Assembly: GCF_013487865.1 (NCBI RefSeq)
Contig: NZ_CP047409.1
Span: 372,001 to 436,000 of the forward strand
Direction of reading: 5' to 3'
DNA length: 64,000 bases
Source of the DNA: Lactobacillus johnsonii
GTDB lineage: Bacteria; Bacillota; Bacilli; Lactobacillales; Lactobacillaceae
A program made the translations under genes and the position numbers. Positions 1 through 8,422 of the stretch are shown here, piece after piece (position 1 is the stretch's first letter; the number at the start of each line of letters is the position of its first letter). The notes under the pieces are model-generated. The model did no database searches. It was not told the origin of the DNA and saw nothing but the letters and a program-made list of their open reading frames with translations.

Positions 1-2705
1 AAGAAGATGTGTTTAATGAACATGGATCAGAACAATTGGAACTTCCGTTAGATTGGAAAGAAATGCGTAATGCATTCTATGGGAAGGTTGTTCAACATGT
101 TGGTGATAGAAGATATCTTGAAGATTGGTCTAAAGATGTAGCAGATATTGCCAAGATATATGTCCGTAGAATTAATGATTTGATTGATAGTAATCAAGGT
201 GCAAAATTAGCCTTTGATAAGTTTCTAAAGTCATTGCGTTACAACATTAATGATTCAATTGATCAAGAACAAGCAGTAGAAATGCTAGCACAACACTTAA
301 TCACTGAGCCTGTATTTAATGCTTTATTTAGTGATTATGATTTTGTGAGAAATAATGCTGTTTCAAAGGCTATGAGTGATATTATTTCTGCCTTTAAAGT
401 CTTTGGTTTTGCTAAAGAGCAAGAACAATTGAAGCCATTCTATGAATCAGTTCAATTACGTGCATCTGGAATTGATAATGTACAAGGTAAGCAAAAATTT
501 ATCATTCAATTGTATGACAACTTCTTTAAGACTGCTTTTCCACGTGTAACTGAATTAATGGGCATTGTGTTTACGCCTGTTGAGGTAGTAGATTTTATCA
601 TTCATTCTGTTGATTGGGCCTTGAATAAGTACTTTGGAAAATCATTAGCAAGCAAAAATGTGCATATTCTTGATCCATTTACAGGTACGGGTACGTTTAT
701 TACACGAACATTGTATTATCTAAAGCAGCAAATGGATGAAGGAAAGATTACTTATGATGATATTTTACGTAAGTATATGCATGAACTTCATGCGAATGAA
801 ATTGTTCTTTTAAGTTATTATATTGCAGCTATTAATATTGAAGCAGTATTTGATGAAGTTAATGGACCGGATCGTGGTTATAAACCATTTGAAGGTATTG
901 TTTTAACTGATACTTTTGAAAGTACAGAACGTCAAAATACCCTAGATGATGATATGTTTGGAGAAAATGATAAGCGTTTAAAGAAACAACAAGAAGTGCC
1001 AATTACTGCTATTATTTCTAATCCGCCTTATTCAGTGGGACAAAAAAATGCAAATGATGATAATCAAAATGTTCATTATTTAAAATTAGAAGAACAAATT
1101 GAAAAGAGTTATGTTAAGCAAAGTCATTCTAAGTTGAGTATGAGTGTATATGATAGTTATATAAAGGCTTTTCGGTGGGCTAGTGATCGAATAAAAAACA
1201 AGGGGATTATAGGGTTCATAACAAATAATGGCTTTTTAGATAGTAATAGTACCGATGGTTTTAGAGCATCTTTGTATCAAGAATTTAACTATCTTTATGT
1301 TTTTAATTTACGAGGCGCAATTCGTGGCAAAGTTGGTATTGGTGCTAAAAAAGAGGGTCAGAATATCTTTGATATTTTGACAGGAGTATCAATCAGTATT
1401 TTGGTTAAAGATGGATCTGATGAGCATGAAATTTTTTATCATGATATTGGTGATTATATTTCAAAAAAGAACAAGTTAGATATAATTAAAAATCTTTTCT
1501 CTATAAAAAATATTTCTTGGAACAGTTTAAAACCCGATCAAAATAATGATTGGCTTAATAAAAGAGATCCTAATTATCAAAAGTATGCACCTATAGCAAA
1601 TGACTTGAATTCGCCTTTTTTTATAAATGCTATGGGAGTAAAAACTAATAGAGATATTTGGGTATCTGGTTTCTCAAGAGAGAAGGTAAAATGTAATTCC
1701 AAAGAATTAATTGATAATTACAATTTTGAGGTAACTAAATCAGGGGGATTAGGGGAAAAAACTACTATGAGGGACCCTAAAAAAATCAAATGGTCTACCA
1801 ATTTAGAAAGAGATTTTAAAAGAGGTATTCATCTGAAATTTGATCCTTTGAATTTAAGAATACAGATGTACAGACCATTTACAAAAAAATGGTTAATGTA
1901 TGATAAAAATATTGTAGAAAGACCAGGAAAATATTTAAATAAATGGGGGAAGAATAATAAAGTTATTTTATCTTCAGGTAGAGGAGCCAATAAAGATTTT
2001 TCTGTATTTGTTTCTAATTGTGTACCATGTATGGATTTATTAGAAAAAACACAAGGTTTTATGCGTTTTAATAATGAGGATAATTCAGACGAGTTGATTA
2101 AAATAAATAAAGATAATATTACTGATTCATTTGCCAAAAAGATTGGATTGAATAAAGATGATACTTTTACATATATATATGGCTTGCTTAATTCTAAGGA
2201 TTTTCAAGGCAAGTATGCTAATGATCTAAAAAAAGATTTAGCACGCATTCCGATTGTTAGAAATAAAGAAAAATATGTTGAAATTGGCAAAAATTTAATG
2301 GACATTCATCTTAATTATGAAGAAGTACCAGTTTATGAGAATGTTGAAATCTCATACATAGGTGAGCCAAATTACCAAGTTAAAAAAATGAAGTTTGCAA
2401 AAAAACGTAGTAAAAATGGTAAGTTAGAAAAGGATAGATCTTCCATAATTTTCAATGATTCTATTACAATCTCTAATATTCCAGAAAAAGCATATGAATA
2501 TATAGTGAATGGAAAATCAGCTATTGAATGGATTATGGATCAATATCAAGTTAAGACGGATAAAAAATCAGGTATTACAGATGATCCAAATGATTACAGT
2601 GATGATCCAAAATACATCTTCAACTTATTATTGAGAATAATAAATGTCTCTATCCAAACTGTTGATTTAATTAATCAATTGCCTAAATTAGAAATTGAAG
2701 AATAA
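1..2705 (+). CDS. Type ISP restriction-modification enzyme, C-terminal part (5' end outside window)
   Basis: The reading frame is open through the left edge, so the start is missing. What remains (about 900 codons) is the coupler, methyltransferase and target-recognition part of a single-chain Type ISP enzyme of the LlaGI/LlaBIII kind; the N-terminal nuclease and helicase of that family (about 1,570 aa) would lie upstream. Counting from the GTG at position 9, the N6-adenine methyltransferase signatures are visible: motif I DPFTGTGTF at residues 222-230 (S-adenosylmethionine binding) and motif IV NPPY at residues 338-341 (catalysis). The region from about residue 480 to the end is the likely DNA-recognition domain and is more AT-rich and lysine/asparagine-rich. 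Such enzymes methylate an asymmetric site and cut unmodified DNA after ATP-driven translocation. No separate methyltransferase or specificity gene follows, as expected for a single-polypeptide system. Assignment from motifs and architecture. Confidence 0.88.
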   Translation, partial: EDVFNEHGSEQLELPLDWKEMRNAFYGKVVQHVGDRRYLEDWSKDVADIAKIYVRRINDLIDSNQGAKLAFDKFLKSLRYNINDSIDQEQAVEMLAQHLITEPVFNALFSDYDFVRNNAVSKAMSDIISAFKVFGFAKEQEQLKPFYESVQLRASGIDNVQGKQKFIIQLYDNFFKTAFPRVTELMGIVFTPVEVVDFIIHSVDWALNKYFGKSLASKNVHILDPFTGTGTFITRTLYYLKQQMDEGKITYDDILRKYMHELHANEIVLLSYYIAAINIEAVFDEVNGPDRGYKPFEGIVLTDTFESTERQNTLDDDMFGENDKRLKKQQEVPITAIISNPPYSVGQKNANDDNQNVHYLKLEEQIEKSYVKQSHSKLSMSVYDSYIKAFRWASDRIKNKGIIGFITNNGFLDSNSTDGFRASLYQEFNYLYVFNLRGAIRGKVGIGAKKEGQNIFDILTGVSISILVKDGSDEHEIFYHDIGDYISKKNKLDIIKNLFSIKNISWNSLKPDQNNDWLNKRDPNYQKYAPIANDLNSPFFINAMGVKTNRDIWVSGFSREKVKCNSKELIDNYNFEVTKSGGLGEKTTMRDPKKIKWSTNLERDFKRGIHLKFDPLNLRIQMYRPFTKKWLMYDKNIVERPGKYLNKWGKNNKVILSSGRGANKDFSVFVSNCVPCMDLLEKTQGFMRFNNEDNSDELIKINKDNITDSFAKKIGLNKDDTFTYIYGLLNSKDFQGKYANDLKKDLARIPIVRNKEKYVEIGKNLMDIHLNYEEVPVYENVEISYIGEPNYQVKKMKFAKKRSKNGKLEKDRSSIIFNDSITISNIPEKAYEYIVNGKSAIEWIMDQYQVKTDKKSGITDDPNDYSDDPKYIFNLLLRIINVSIQTVDLINQLPKLEIEE

Positions 2706-2789
2706 AAAAAGCTTAACCCCAACAGGGATGAAGCTCAAGTAAGATAATCGATAAAATGGACACAATTGGTCACAATATTTTCCAATTTT

Positions 2790-2821
2790 AAATATTCACG
2801 CTTCTCAAAGCGTTAATATTT
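2790..2821. repeat. Unexplained near-perfect hairpin
   Basis: Arms AAATATT-c-ACGCTT (2790-2803) and AAGCGT-t-AATATTT (2808-2821) pair completely except for one opposed C/T, around a 4-nt loop. No T-run follows directly, so it is not a simple terminator. It could be an RNA stem or a recombinase/protein binding palindrome. Confidence 0.5.
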
Positions 2822-2838
2822 TATATTACGTTTTATGC

Positions 2839-2867
2839 AAAAGACATCTCGAAAGGATGTCTTTTTT
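2839..2867 (+). terminator. Rho-independent terminator of the restriction-modification gene
   Basis: Stem AAAAGACATC (2839-2848) with GATGTCTTTT (2856-2865), loop TCGAAAG, followed by T-rich sequence. It lies 134 bases after the stop codon. Confidence 0.8.
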
Positions 2868-3097
2868 GTTGGTAAAAATTAAGTAAGTATCAGTGTTTTT
2901 ATCTTAAAAAGACTACTTCTATTGAAAATACGTTGGGATAACAGACAGTGACATGACCTATACATAGTTTAAGTAATAGAATCTTTAATATTATTTTGAA
3001 ATTTGATACCATCCTTAAATGAGAATATAAATAATCACTTGTATTATTTGAAGTGAATTTAAAAGGTTTAAGATGTTTATTATCTCTTTTTGCATTA

Positions 3098-3139
3098 AAA
3101 AATCCTGTTGACAGAATATCAGAGATATTCAACAACAGG
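3098..3139 (-). terminator. Minus-strand terminator of the 5651-3181 operon
   Basis: Arms CCTGTTG (3104-3110) with CAACAGG (3133-3139) and, inside them, GAATATC (3114-3120) with GATATTC (3124-3130). Read on the minus strand, the hairpin is followed by ATTTTTT (3103-3097). Confidence 0.8.
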
Positions 3140-3180
3140 AAAATGTATATAAGTGGTTTTTAGCTTGCGTATAATATTAT

Positions 3181-3865
3181 TTATAATTTTTTGAAGACGT
3201 TATCGGCTTCATCTTTTATATTTAGTGTAGCAATGTTATCAAATTGAGTTACTTGAGGATTTATTTGAATAATAGAGGTTGAGGGAGATAAATTATTCAA
3301 GTAGTAACTATAGTTTCCTTTAGAGCCAACAATTAGTACTAATTCAGCTTTTGTCATCCATTGTTTAGCTTGGGTCATTGCCTTTTCATAGACACCAACA
3401 TGAGAATAAACAGGAAAGGATAACATTAAGCCATTACATTTTGAGCATTGGGGTGCATGCCCATTGTTCCAAATTTCAATATTATCATTATGATGTCCGC
3501 ATTGAGAGCATTTGTTGATTGCATATGAGCCTTGAATTTCTGCTACTTGTGTTGAACCAGCTAAAGAATGTAGATGATCAATATTGGTAGTAATTGTACC
3601 TTGTATTAACCCATCTTTTTCTAAAGTGGAAATTTTACGATGAGTTAGAGAAGGTCCTTTTTCGAAAATTCCTTTTAAAAATGATTTACGTAACAAATTG
3701 TAAGAACGTTCGGGATGCATCTGAACAAGGGGAGCTAAAGAAGTTTCGATAGCATTTAAGACATTCATCTTTTCCATATCTGCGATTCCGCAACTATTGG
3801 AAATTCCAGCTCCTGTGATAGATACTTGCTAATAACATCTCCTTTAATTTTGGTGTGTTGTTCAT
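3181..3865 (-). pseudogene. Sirtuin (Sir2)-like protein, frameshifted near its N-terminus
   Basis: The downstream 198-codon frame starting at 3777 shows the sirtuin core: TTNIDHLHSLAGS, then a zinc ribbon (CSQC and CSKC), then a C-terminal Rossmann part with VGSKG. Upstream, a good ribosome site (AGGAGG) precedes an ATG at 3865 that begins MNNTPKLKEMLLASI, the expected sirtuin N-terminus. The NAD-binding ITGAGIS motif follows in a different frame, so a small deletion or insertion near 3808-3820 breaks the gene. The ATG at 3777 would give a protein lacking GAGIS. The catalytic histidine of the family (usually HG before the zinc ribbon) is replaced by glutamine (IQG), as I recall for class M (SirTM) ADP-ribosylating sirtuins; the usual DFR after GAGIS is also absent. 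It is last in an operon, 2 nt after the NAD(P)-binding gene. Whether a product is made is uncertain. Confidence 0.7.
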
Positions 3866-3867
3866 TT

Positions 3868-4512
3868 TCAGTCCTCCTGTTTTGAACACATAATTAATTT
3901 TTGTTTATAACTTGATTTATTATTTAATTGATCTAACATGACGGCAGCAACATCGGCTCGGTTGGTTCTAGGAGCACCAGGCATCTTATATCCAGACGCT
4001 GCATTTTTTACTAAAGGATGGGAAGTTTTATCTCCATTAAATAAGGGACCTGGATAAACTAGAGTCCAATTCAAATTAGAATGGATAAGATGTTGTTCTC
4101 CTTTTTTATGATCAGCTTGGTTTCCTTTTAGAAAAGTTTTGACACCCAGTTTATAGGGATAGGAGACATTCTTAATTGTATCTCCAGTTCCTAAACTAGA
4201 TAGACTAATAATTCGAGATACGTTTGTGTGTTGCATGCTTTTAATAAGATTAGGCATTAGACCTTCAAACAAATTAGCTGAACTGTCATTTACAGGATTG
4301 CCGAGAGTTACTAAAACAGCATCACAAGAAGCTAAGGCGTGTTCCATTTTTGATGTTTCATTGAGATTGCCTTGAATAACTTTGAGATTGTCCTGTGGTA
4401 CTAATTTTTGTGGTGAACGTACATATGCTACTATTTCATATCCACGTTCCGTTGCTTGTTTAATTAATTCTTTTCCAGTTCGGCCAGTGGCCCCTAAGAT
4501 AAACAGTTTCAT
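3868..4512 (-). CDS. NAD(P)-binding atypical SDR (NmrA-like) protein
   Basis: A 214-aa protein with the Rossmann dinucleotide motif GATGRTG at residues 8-14, and the order of motifs of the NAD(P)-binding/NmrA-like atypical short-chain dehydrogenases: an ASCDAVLVTLG strand at about residues 86-96, an ISLSSLG segment near residue 122, and a VYPGP substrate-loop near 173. These proteins reduce quinones or flavins or act as redox sensors; the substrate cannot be read from sequence. The start codon overlaps the stop of the upstream permease gene by one base (TAATG), so the two are translationally coupled. The following sirtuin-like gene also used NAD, which gives the operon a redox/NAD flavour, although this is inference. 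Confidence 0.8.
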   Translation of the reverse strand: MKLFILGATGRTGKELIKQATERGYEIVAYVRSPQKLVPQDNLKVIQGNLNETSKMEHALASCDAVLVTLGNPVNDSSANLFEGLMPNLIKSMQHTNVSRIISLSSLGTGDTIKNVSYPYKLGVKTFLKGNQADHKKGEQHLIHSNLNWTLVYPGPLFNGDKTSHPLVKNAASGYKMPGAPRTNRADVAAVMLDQLNNKSSYKQKLIMCSKQED

Positions 4513-5651
4513 TAAGCATCGACTTCCTTTTTCTTATCTTTTTTAAATTGAGCACTTATTACTAAAATTAGTCCAACGATTATAGTATAAATTAAACCCA
4601 TAATTATTGACTGAGAAGGTGAGTTGTTAAAGTACATAATACTTTTGACACCTCTATACATGTAGGACATAGGTAACCAATTAGACAGTGTACTGTAAAA
4701 GCCATTTAATGATTCAGGTATAGCGGTTAGCAATGGAGCAGCGAAGAATAAAAGTAACATAAAAATAGGAATTGAAATTAATCCTACCCAAGACTCTACG
4801 CCGTTAATAAAAATAATGAACGAGAATGCGCATAGTGATAGGAATAAACCAAGTAAAGTAAAATTAGGAATAGTTACATTAAGAATTGTGGATTGTAGAT
4901 ATATCACTCCATATCCGATTACAAAGGATGAAATAATTGCAGAAAGTAGCTGAACTCCTAAAGCACTAAATTTTTCTCGAAGAGATTTAAATTTAATCTT
5001 TGAAAAGGCAAATCCAAGAAGCATTGAGGTTCCTAAACATCCTAGCCAAACTGATTGGAAGAAATGGGCGCCCCCATTTGCTAAATCACCGGTTTTATTA
5101 ATTTTTTCTGTTTCTATAGTTAGTGGATTAGTTAAATTGGAAGCCATTTCTGCTGGTATGGTAGGCATTTTTTTAGATAAAGTTTGTAGTAGTTGCTTGC
5201 CTAAGGCAGTGTTAATTTGATGGGTCATTTCAGTTAAGGCCGTATTTACCTGTGTCGTAATGGTAGTTCCCATACCCTGATTAATGATGATTTTTAATTT
5301 AGCTTTTTTGGGATTAGGGGTCATTAGACTTTGAAGATTAGAGGAAAAATTTTTGGGAATAACAATTGCTCCATAATATTTTTCTTTATTCATTTCTTTT
5401 AATAAATCTTCTTGAGAATTAAAAACTGTCCATTTAATGCTCATTTTAGAAGAGTTAGATGAATTTTTTGTTGTTATTTGCTTAGTTAAATTTTTTCCAG
5501 TAGTACCTTGATCTTCGTTAACAATAGCAATAGGTAAATCATTAACCTTCATATGAGTTGAAGGAATTGCTGTAATTGAAAAGTATGCTCCAATAAATAA
5601 AGCAACTAGGATGGATAACCAGACAAATTTATTCTTTAATAGTTTAAACAT
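4512..5651 (-). CDS. YhgE/Pip-like ABC-2 type membrane protein
   Basis: A 379-aa membrane protein with one N-terminal transmembrane segment (about residues 10-28), a large external domain (to about residue 195) and about five C-terminal segments. The extracellular domain begins with PIAIVNEDQGTTG, characteristic of the YhgE/Pip and ABC-2 permease group. No ATPase gene is adjacent. Members are linked to export of drugs or lipids and to phage-receptor or type VII secretion functions, so the role here is open. First gene of a leftward operon, divergent from a TetR regulator 90 bases away that probably controls it. The ribosome site is AAAGGG just upstream of the ATG. Confidence 0.8.
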   Translation of the reverse strand: MFKLLKNKFVWLSILVALFIGAYFSITAIPSTHMKVNDLPIAIVNEDQGTTGKNLTKQITTKNSSNSSKMSIKWTVFNSQEDLLKEMNKEKYYGAIVIPKNFSSNLQSLMTPNPKKAKLKIIINQGMGTTITTQVNTALTEMTHQINTALGKQLLQTLSKKMPTIPAEMASNLTNPLTIETEKINKTGDLANGGAHFFQSVWLGCLGTSMLLGFAFSKIKFKSLREKFSALGVQLLSAIISSFVIGYGVIYLQSTILNVTIPNFTLLGLFLSLCAFSFIIFINGVESWVGLISIPIFMLLLFFAAPLLTAIPESLNGFYSTLSNWLPMSYMYRGVKSIMYFNNSPSQSIIMGLIYTIIVGLILVISAQFKKDKKKEVDA

Positions 5652-5741
5652 ATATACATCCCTTTCAATATTAAGATTACAAATATTCTAAGAAAAATAG
5701 GGATATAATAAAACTACAAAAAGTAACAAGGTGTTGCATTG
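5652..5741. promoter_or_regulatory. Divergent promoter region with TAAGATTA motif
   Basis: The short gap between the leftward permease operon and the rightward tetR gene must hold both promoters. A plus-strand -10 TATAAT is at 5704-5709. The sequence TTAAGATTA at 5671-5679 sits between AATATT repeats and matches the inverted-repeat arms around the promoter of the oxidoreductase gene at 6476, making it a candidate TetR operator. Confidence 0.55.
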
Positions 5742-6332
5742 ATGAAAAACAATAAAACTAATGACAAAATTGAGAATGCTTTATTATCGCTTTTACAAGT
5801 AAAGGATATTAATCAGGTAACTATAAAGGAGATTGCTCAGAAAGCAAATGTAAATCGTGTCACGATATATCGTCATTATAATGATAAATGGGACATATTA
5901 GAAAAGATCGAAGAAAAATTTCTTCATAAGCTTGACGTTCCACATTCTAAAATGATCCTTAATCTCCAGCTAAAAACTCAAAGTACAACTGAATCTCCGG
6001 ACTTAACAGCACTAACAGATTTTTTAAAAGTTTTACAAGAAAACTTTTCCTTGCTTCATATTTTGATGGGTACAAATGCCAATTTGGGTTTTACTAACAA
6101 GCTTATGACCTATTTGATTAACTTAGAGATAAAGTCTCATCCTTATACCCTTCTTCATATGCCTAAAGATAAACAGGAAATGTTTTCTTATTACAGTATT
6201 TCTGCATTGATAGGAGTAATTCAGTACTGGAGAAAACATCCGAAATACTCGGCTTTCCAAATAGCAAATTTTTTCTTTGAAGCTCGAGTAGGGGCTATAA
6301 AAGAACTAGAAGATAATAATTTATCTTTATAA
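5742..6332 (+). CDS. TetR/AcrR family transcriptional regulator
   Basis: 196 aa. The N-terminal TetR helix-turn-helix is clear: ITKEIAQKA-like helix 2 (VTIKEIAQKANVN, about residues 27-39) followed by the recognition helix RVTIYRHYNDK. The C-terminal ligand domain resembles the DhaS/TetR_C_33 group, often paired with YhgE-type membrane proteins. I start it at the ATG at 5742, which has AAGGTG 8 bases upstream, rather than the TTG one codon earlier. Divergent from the permease-NAD(P)-binding-sirtuin operon and followed by an oxidoreductase gene; the shared TAAGATTA motif suggests it represses both. The inducing ligand is unknown. Confidence 0.88.
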   Translation: MKNNKTNDKIENALLSLLQVKDINQVTIKEIAQKANVNRVTIYRHYNDKWDILEKIEEKFLHKLDVPHSKMILNLQLKTQSTTESPDLTALTDFLKVLQENFSLLHILMGTNANLGFTNKLMTYLINLEIKSHPYTLLHMPKDKQEMFSYYSISALIGVIQYWRKHPKYSAFQIANFFFEARVGAIKELEDNNLSL

Positions 6333-6397
6333 TTGAGATGTAGTAATTGGAAGAATAACTCTCTAATACCCCAATAAGCAAAACCATGTATTTAAAC

Positions 6398-6453
6398 TAA
6401 GATTAAGAATTCATAAAGGTTTTGAACTATAATAATATAGAAAGTTAATCTTA
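6398..6453. promoter_or_regulatory. Promoter of the 6476 oxidoreductase flanked by a 9-bp inverted repeat
   Basis: Arms TAAGATTAA (6398-6406) and TTAATCTTA (6445-6453) are exact inverted repeats that bracket a -10 TATAAT at 6428-6433, with a weak -35 TTAAGA at 6404-6409. The same TAAGATTA core lies in the tetR-permease divergent region, so this is a candidate operator for that TetR protein. Confidence 0.5.
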
Positions 6454-6475
6454 AGAAAGGTTCTATACTATTTAT

Positions 6476-7342
6476 ATGAAATATTTAATTACAGGAGCAA
6501 CAGGTAATTTAGGAGAAAAAGTTACTCGCTGGCTGAGAACAATGACTCCGGAAACTAATATCCGAGTTGGAATCCATAATTTAAAAAAGGCTGATAAGTT
6601 TAGCGACTTAGCTGTGGAAAAAGTAAAATTAGACTATTTTGATCTCAACACCCTCAAAGAAGCAGTTGCTGGCGTTGATCTGGTAATTTATATTCCCAGC
6701 ATTACTTATAACTTGCAGAAAAGAATTACAGAATTTGAAAATGTCTTACAAGTTGTAAAAGAAGCTAAATCTAAATTGATTTTTGTAAGTTTTTTTGCAG
6801 ATCAAGAAAATAATCCATTTGTAATGTCTCCATTTTATGCATATGTACCAAGGAGGCTTGCTAGCTCAGGAATTGAATACAGTATTATAAAAAATAGTTT
6901 GTATGCAGATCCACTGGTCCCATATATAGAAGAACTAATTAAACGAAAAAATATTATTTATCCAGTTGGGGCAGAACCACTATCCTTTATTACAAGAAAT
7001 GATAGTGCTCATGCAATTGCGTGTTTAGCAATGCAGCCAGTAATGCGCGATCAAGGCCAAACATATCTATTAAGTATGGACAAAAATTATAACATGGTTG
7101 AGCTATCATACATTATGTCTCGGATCACTGATCATAAAATTGGCTATGCACCTGTAACAACTGATGAATTTGCAAAGATTTATGCCGCTGAAGGCGATGG
7201 AAAAGAACTTGCATCGATGTATGCCGGAGGAGCGAAGGGACTTCTTAGTGCAACATCTGATGACTTTCATCGCTTAACTGGTAGAGAACCAGAAGAAATG
7301 GAACATTTTTTAAGAAATGGCTATCAAATTGCACGTTTATAA
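6476..7342 (+). CDS. NmrA/QorB-like NAD(P)H-binding oxidoreductase
   Basis: 288 aa with an N-terminal Rossmann motif GATGNLG (residues 7-13) and the general layout of NmrA-like quinone oxidoreductases (QorB/YtfG group): a VDLVIYIPS strand at about residues 69-77, a KLIFVSFFADQ segment near 98, and a SIIKNSLYADP loop near 135. It lacks the Tyr-x-x-x-Lys catalytic pair of classical short-chain dehydrogenases, as usual in this group. The likely role is NAD(P)H-dependent reduction of a quinone or a similar small molecule. It stands alone behind its own promoter and the probable TetR operator; the next structure downstream is the RNA at 7387. Confidence 0.8.
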   Translation: MKYLITGATGNLGEKVTRWLRTMTPETNIRVGIHNLKKADKFSDLAVEKVKLDYFDLNTLKEAVAGVDLVIYIPSITYNLQKRITEFENVLQVVKEAKSKLIFVSFFADQENNPFVMSPFYAYVPRRLASSGIEYSIIKNSLYADPLVPYIEELIKRKNIIYPVGAEPLSFITRNDSAHAIACLAMQPVMRDQGQTYLLSMDKNYNMVELSYIMSRITDHKIGYAPVTTDEFAKIYAAEGDGKELASMYAGGAKGLLSATSDDFHRLTGREPEEMEHFLRNGYQIARL

Positions 7343-7386
7343 AATAAATTAGTTTAATTTAAAATAAAAGATGTTATAATAAATAT

Positions 7387-7565
7387 AGTAAGTGCTTAGA
7401 GAAAAATTAATTGTAATTAGGTGTAGTGCAGTGCTGAGACAAGACCGTAAGCTTGCTATTAACTACACAAGCTTTTAATTTAAGGGATAGATTAAAAGTT
7501 ATTTGTTTATTTTAGCTGTTATATACGAAAAAAGAGATCAGATATAAAATCTGGTCTCTTTTTCG
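7387..7565 (+). ncRNA. Candidate small structured RNA, possibly 6S RNA
   Basis: A -10 TATAAT (7375-7380) with a -35-like TTTAAT (7353-7358, 16-nt spacer) lies in a gene-free gap, and a strong terminator ends at about 7564, defining a transcript of about 180 nt with no open reading frame. The inferred fold is one long hairpin: an imperfect closing stem (around GCTTAGAGAAAA at 7394-7405 with TTTATTTTAGC at 7506-7516), an AT-rich open centre whose 3' side forms its own hairpin (CTTTTAAT 7472-7479 with ATTAAAAG 7491-7498), and an upper stem GTGTAGT (7421-7427) with ACTACAC (7462-7468). Closing stem, bubble with 3'-side hairpin and apical stem is the 6S RNA plan, and the length fits. I see no protein downstream that it could control as a leader: the next gene is convergent. 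The identity is inferred from structure only. Confidence 0.5.
7531..7564. terminator. Strong bidirectional terminator
   Basis: A 13-bp stem (7531-7543 with 7549-7561, one G-U pair) flanked by A-run and T-run, so it can stop the small RNA from the left and the DJ-1 family gene from the right. Confidence 0.85.
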
Positions 7566-7575
7566 ATATGTTTAA

Positions 7576-8160
7576 CTATAGGCTTTGATTAATATTTTTA
7601 GCTAGATAATCATAAAGCATTGCTTTTTCTAATTCTTTGGTGTCATAACCTAAAGTTTGAGCAATTGTATAAGCGTATGCCCAAGCTGTAGCTGGTCCAC
7701 GACTGGTGATGACTTTATGTTCTTTATCCACAACTGTAATATCAGTGCTAAAGTGGCCGTTTGGACATTCCTTTTCAATTTCTTTTTCAAAGCCAGGATA
7801 GCAGGTGTAGTTGGCTCCTTCTAGCAAGCCGTAGTGACCTAAAGCAATCGGAGCGGCACACATTGCTGCATCCCATTTACCTTCTTTATTTCTTTGAATC
7901 ATAAGCTTAGCTAATTTTTCATTATTTCTGAGGTTTAAAGCTCCAGTTCTTCCACCTGGAAAAGCTACCAAGTCATACTCTAAAAGTGAATCATCCACAA
8001 CTTTATCACAGGTTAGTAAGATATGATGGTCTCCGTTAATTTCTTTTTTATCAAGACCGACCATGTCACAATCAATATCTAAACGACGTAGTACATCAAC
8101 GACACTAAGTCCTTCAACTTCTTCACAGCCATCTGCGAAGACAACAGCAACTTTTGTCAT
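7576..8160 (-). CDS. DJ-1/PfpI family protein
   Basis: 194 aa from the ATG at 8160, which has an AAGGAGGA ribosome site; a longer frame from 8187 would translate through that site and is rejected. The DJ-1/ThiJ fold is recognisable: N-terminal MTKVAVVFADGCEEVEG with the conserved glutamate, FPGG in the middle (residues about 76-79), and the nucleophile-elbow cysteine in AAMCAAPIALG (C about residue 107), followed by TSRGPATA. Family members act as glyoxalases, deglycases or redox-sensing chaperones; length and the E/C pair match the DJ-1 group rather than the PfpI proteases. Single gene ending at the strong terminator. The exact activity is not settled by sequence. Confidence 0.88.
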   Translation of the reverse strand: MTKVAVVFADGCEEVEGLSVVDVLRRLDIDCDMVGLDKKEINGDHHILLTCDKVVDDSLLEYDLVAFPGGRTGALNLRNNEKLAKLMIQRNKEGKWDAAMCAAPIALGHYGLLEGANYTCYPGFEKEIEKECPNGHFSTDITVVDKEHKVITSRGPATAWAYAYTIAQTLGYDTKELEKAMLYDYLAKNINQSL

Positions 8161-8422
8161 AAAAAAGTCCTCCTTTTTATTAAGCACTATGCAACCTTTA
8201 TTTTAACCCATTAAAATAGTAATTTTTAATTTAAAGATTAAAAAAATAAACTTACAATTGCGTATATAACTATAGGTAAAACTAAGATATGTTGTACTAA
8301 GAATTTTGTGAAACACTAAATATAGGGTTGCTTTTAAAAATACTTGAATTAACGCAATATTCTGTTAACATTGAGATAATTGAAAGAAAATTTGTGAAAC
8401 AATTTAAGAAAAGAGGGTAAAA

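Larger units (their letters stand above)
2706..3180. other. Gene-free stretch between the restriction gene and the sirtuin-like gene
   Basis: About 475 bases without a convincing gene. It holds a perfect-looking hairpin (2790-2821), a plus-strand terminator (2839-2867) and a minus-strand terminator (3098-3139). A 78-codon minus-strand frame at 2899-3135 runs into that last terminator hairpin, has no ribosome-binding site and no recognisable family, so it is not called. The remainder is AT-rich and shows nothing else I can name. Confidence 0.6.

Noticed and set aside
2899-3135. 78-codon minus-strand gene
   Set aside because: It begins inside the terminator hairpin of the sirtuin operon, has no ribosome site and no recognisable features.
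7421-7445. TPP riboswitch (CTGAGA present)
   Set aside because: The other conserved TPP elements are missing and no thiamine gene follows on the same strand.
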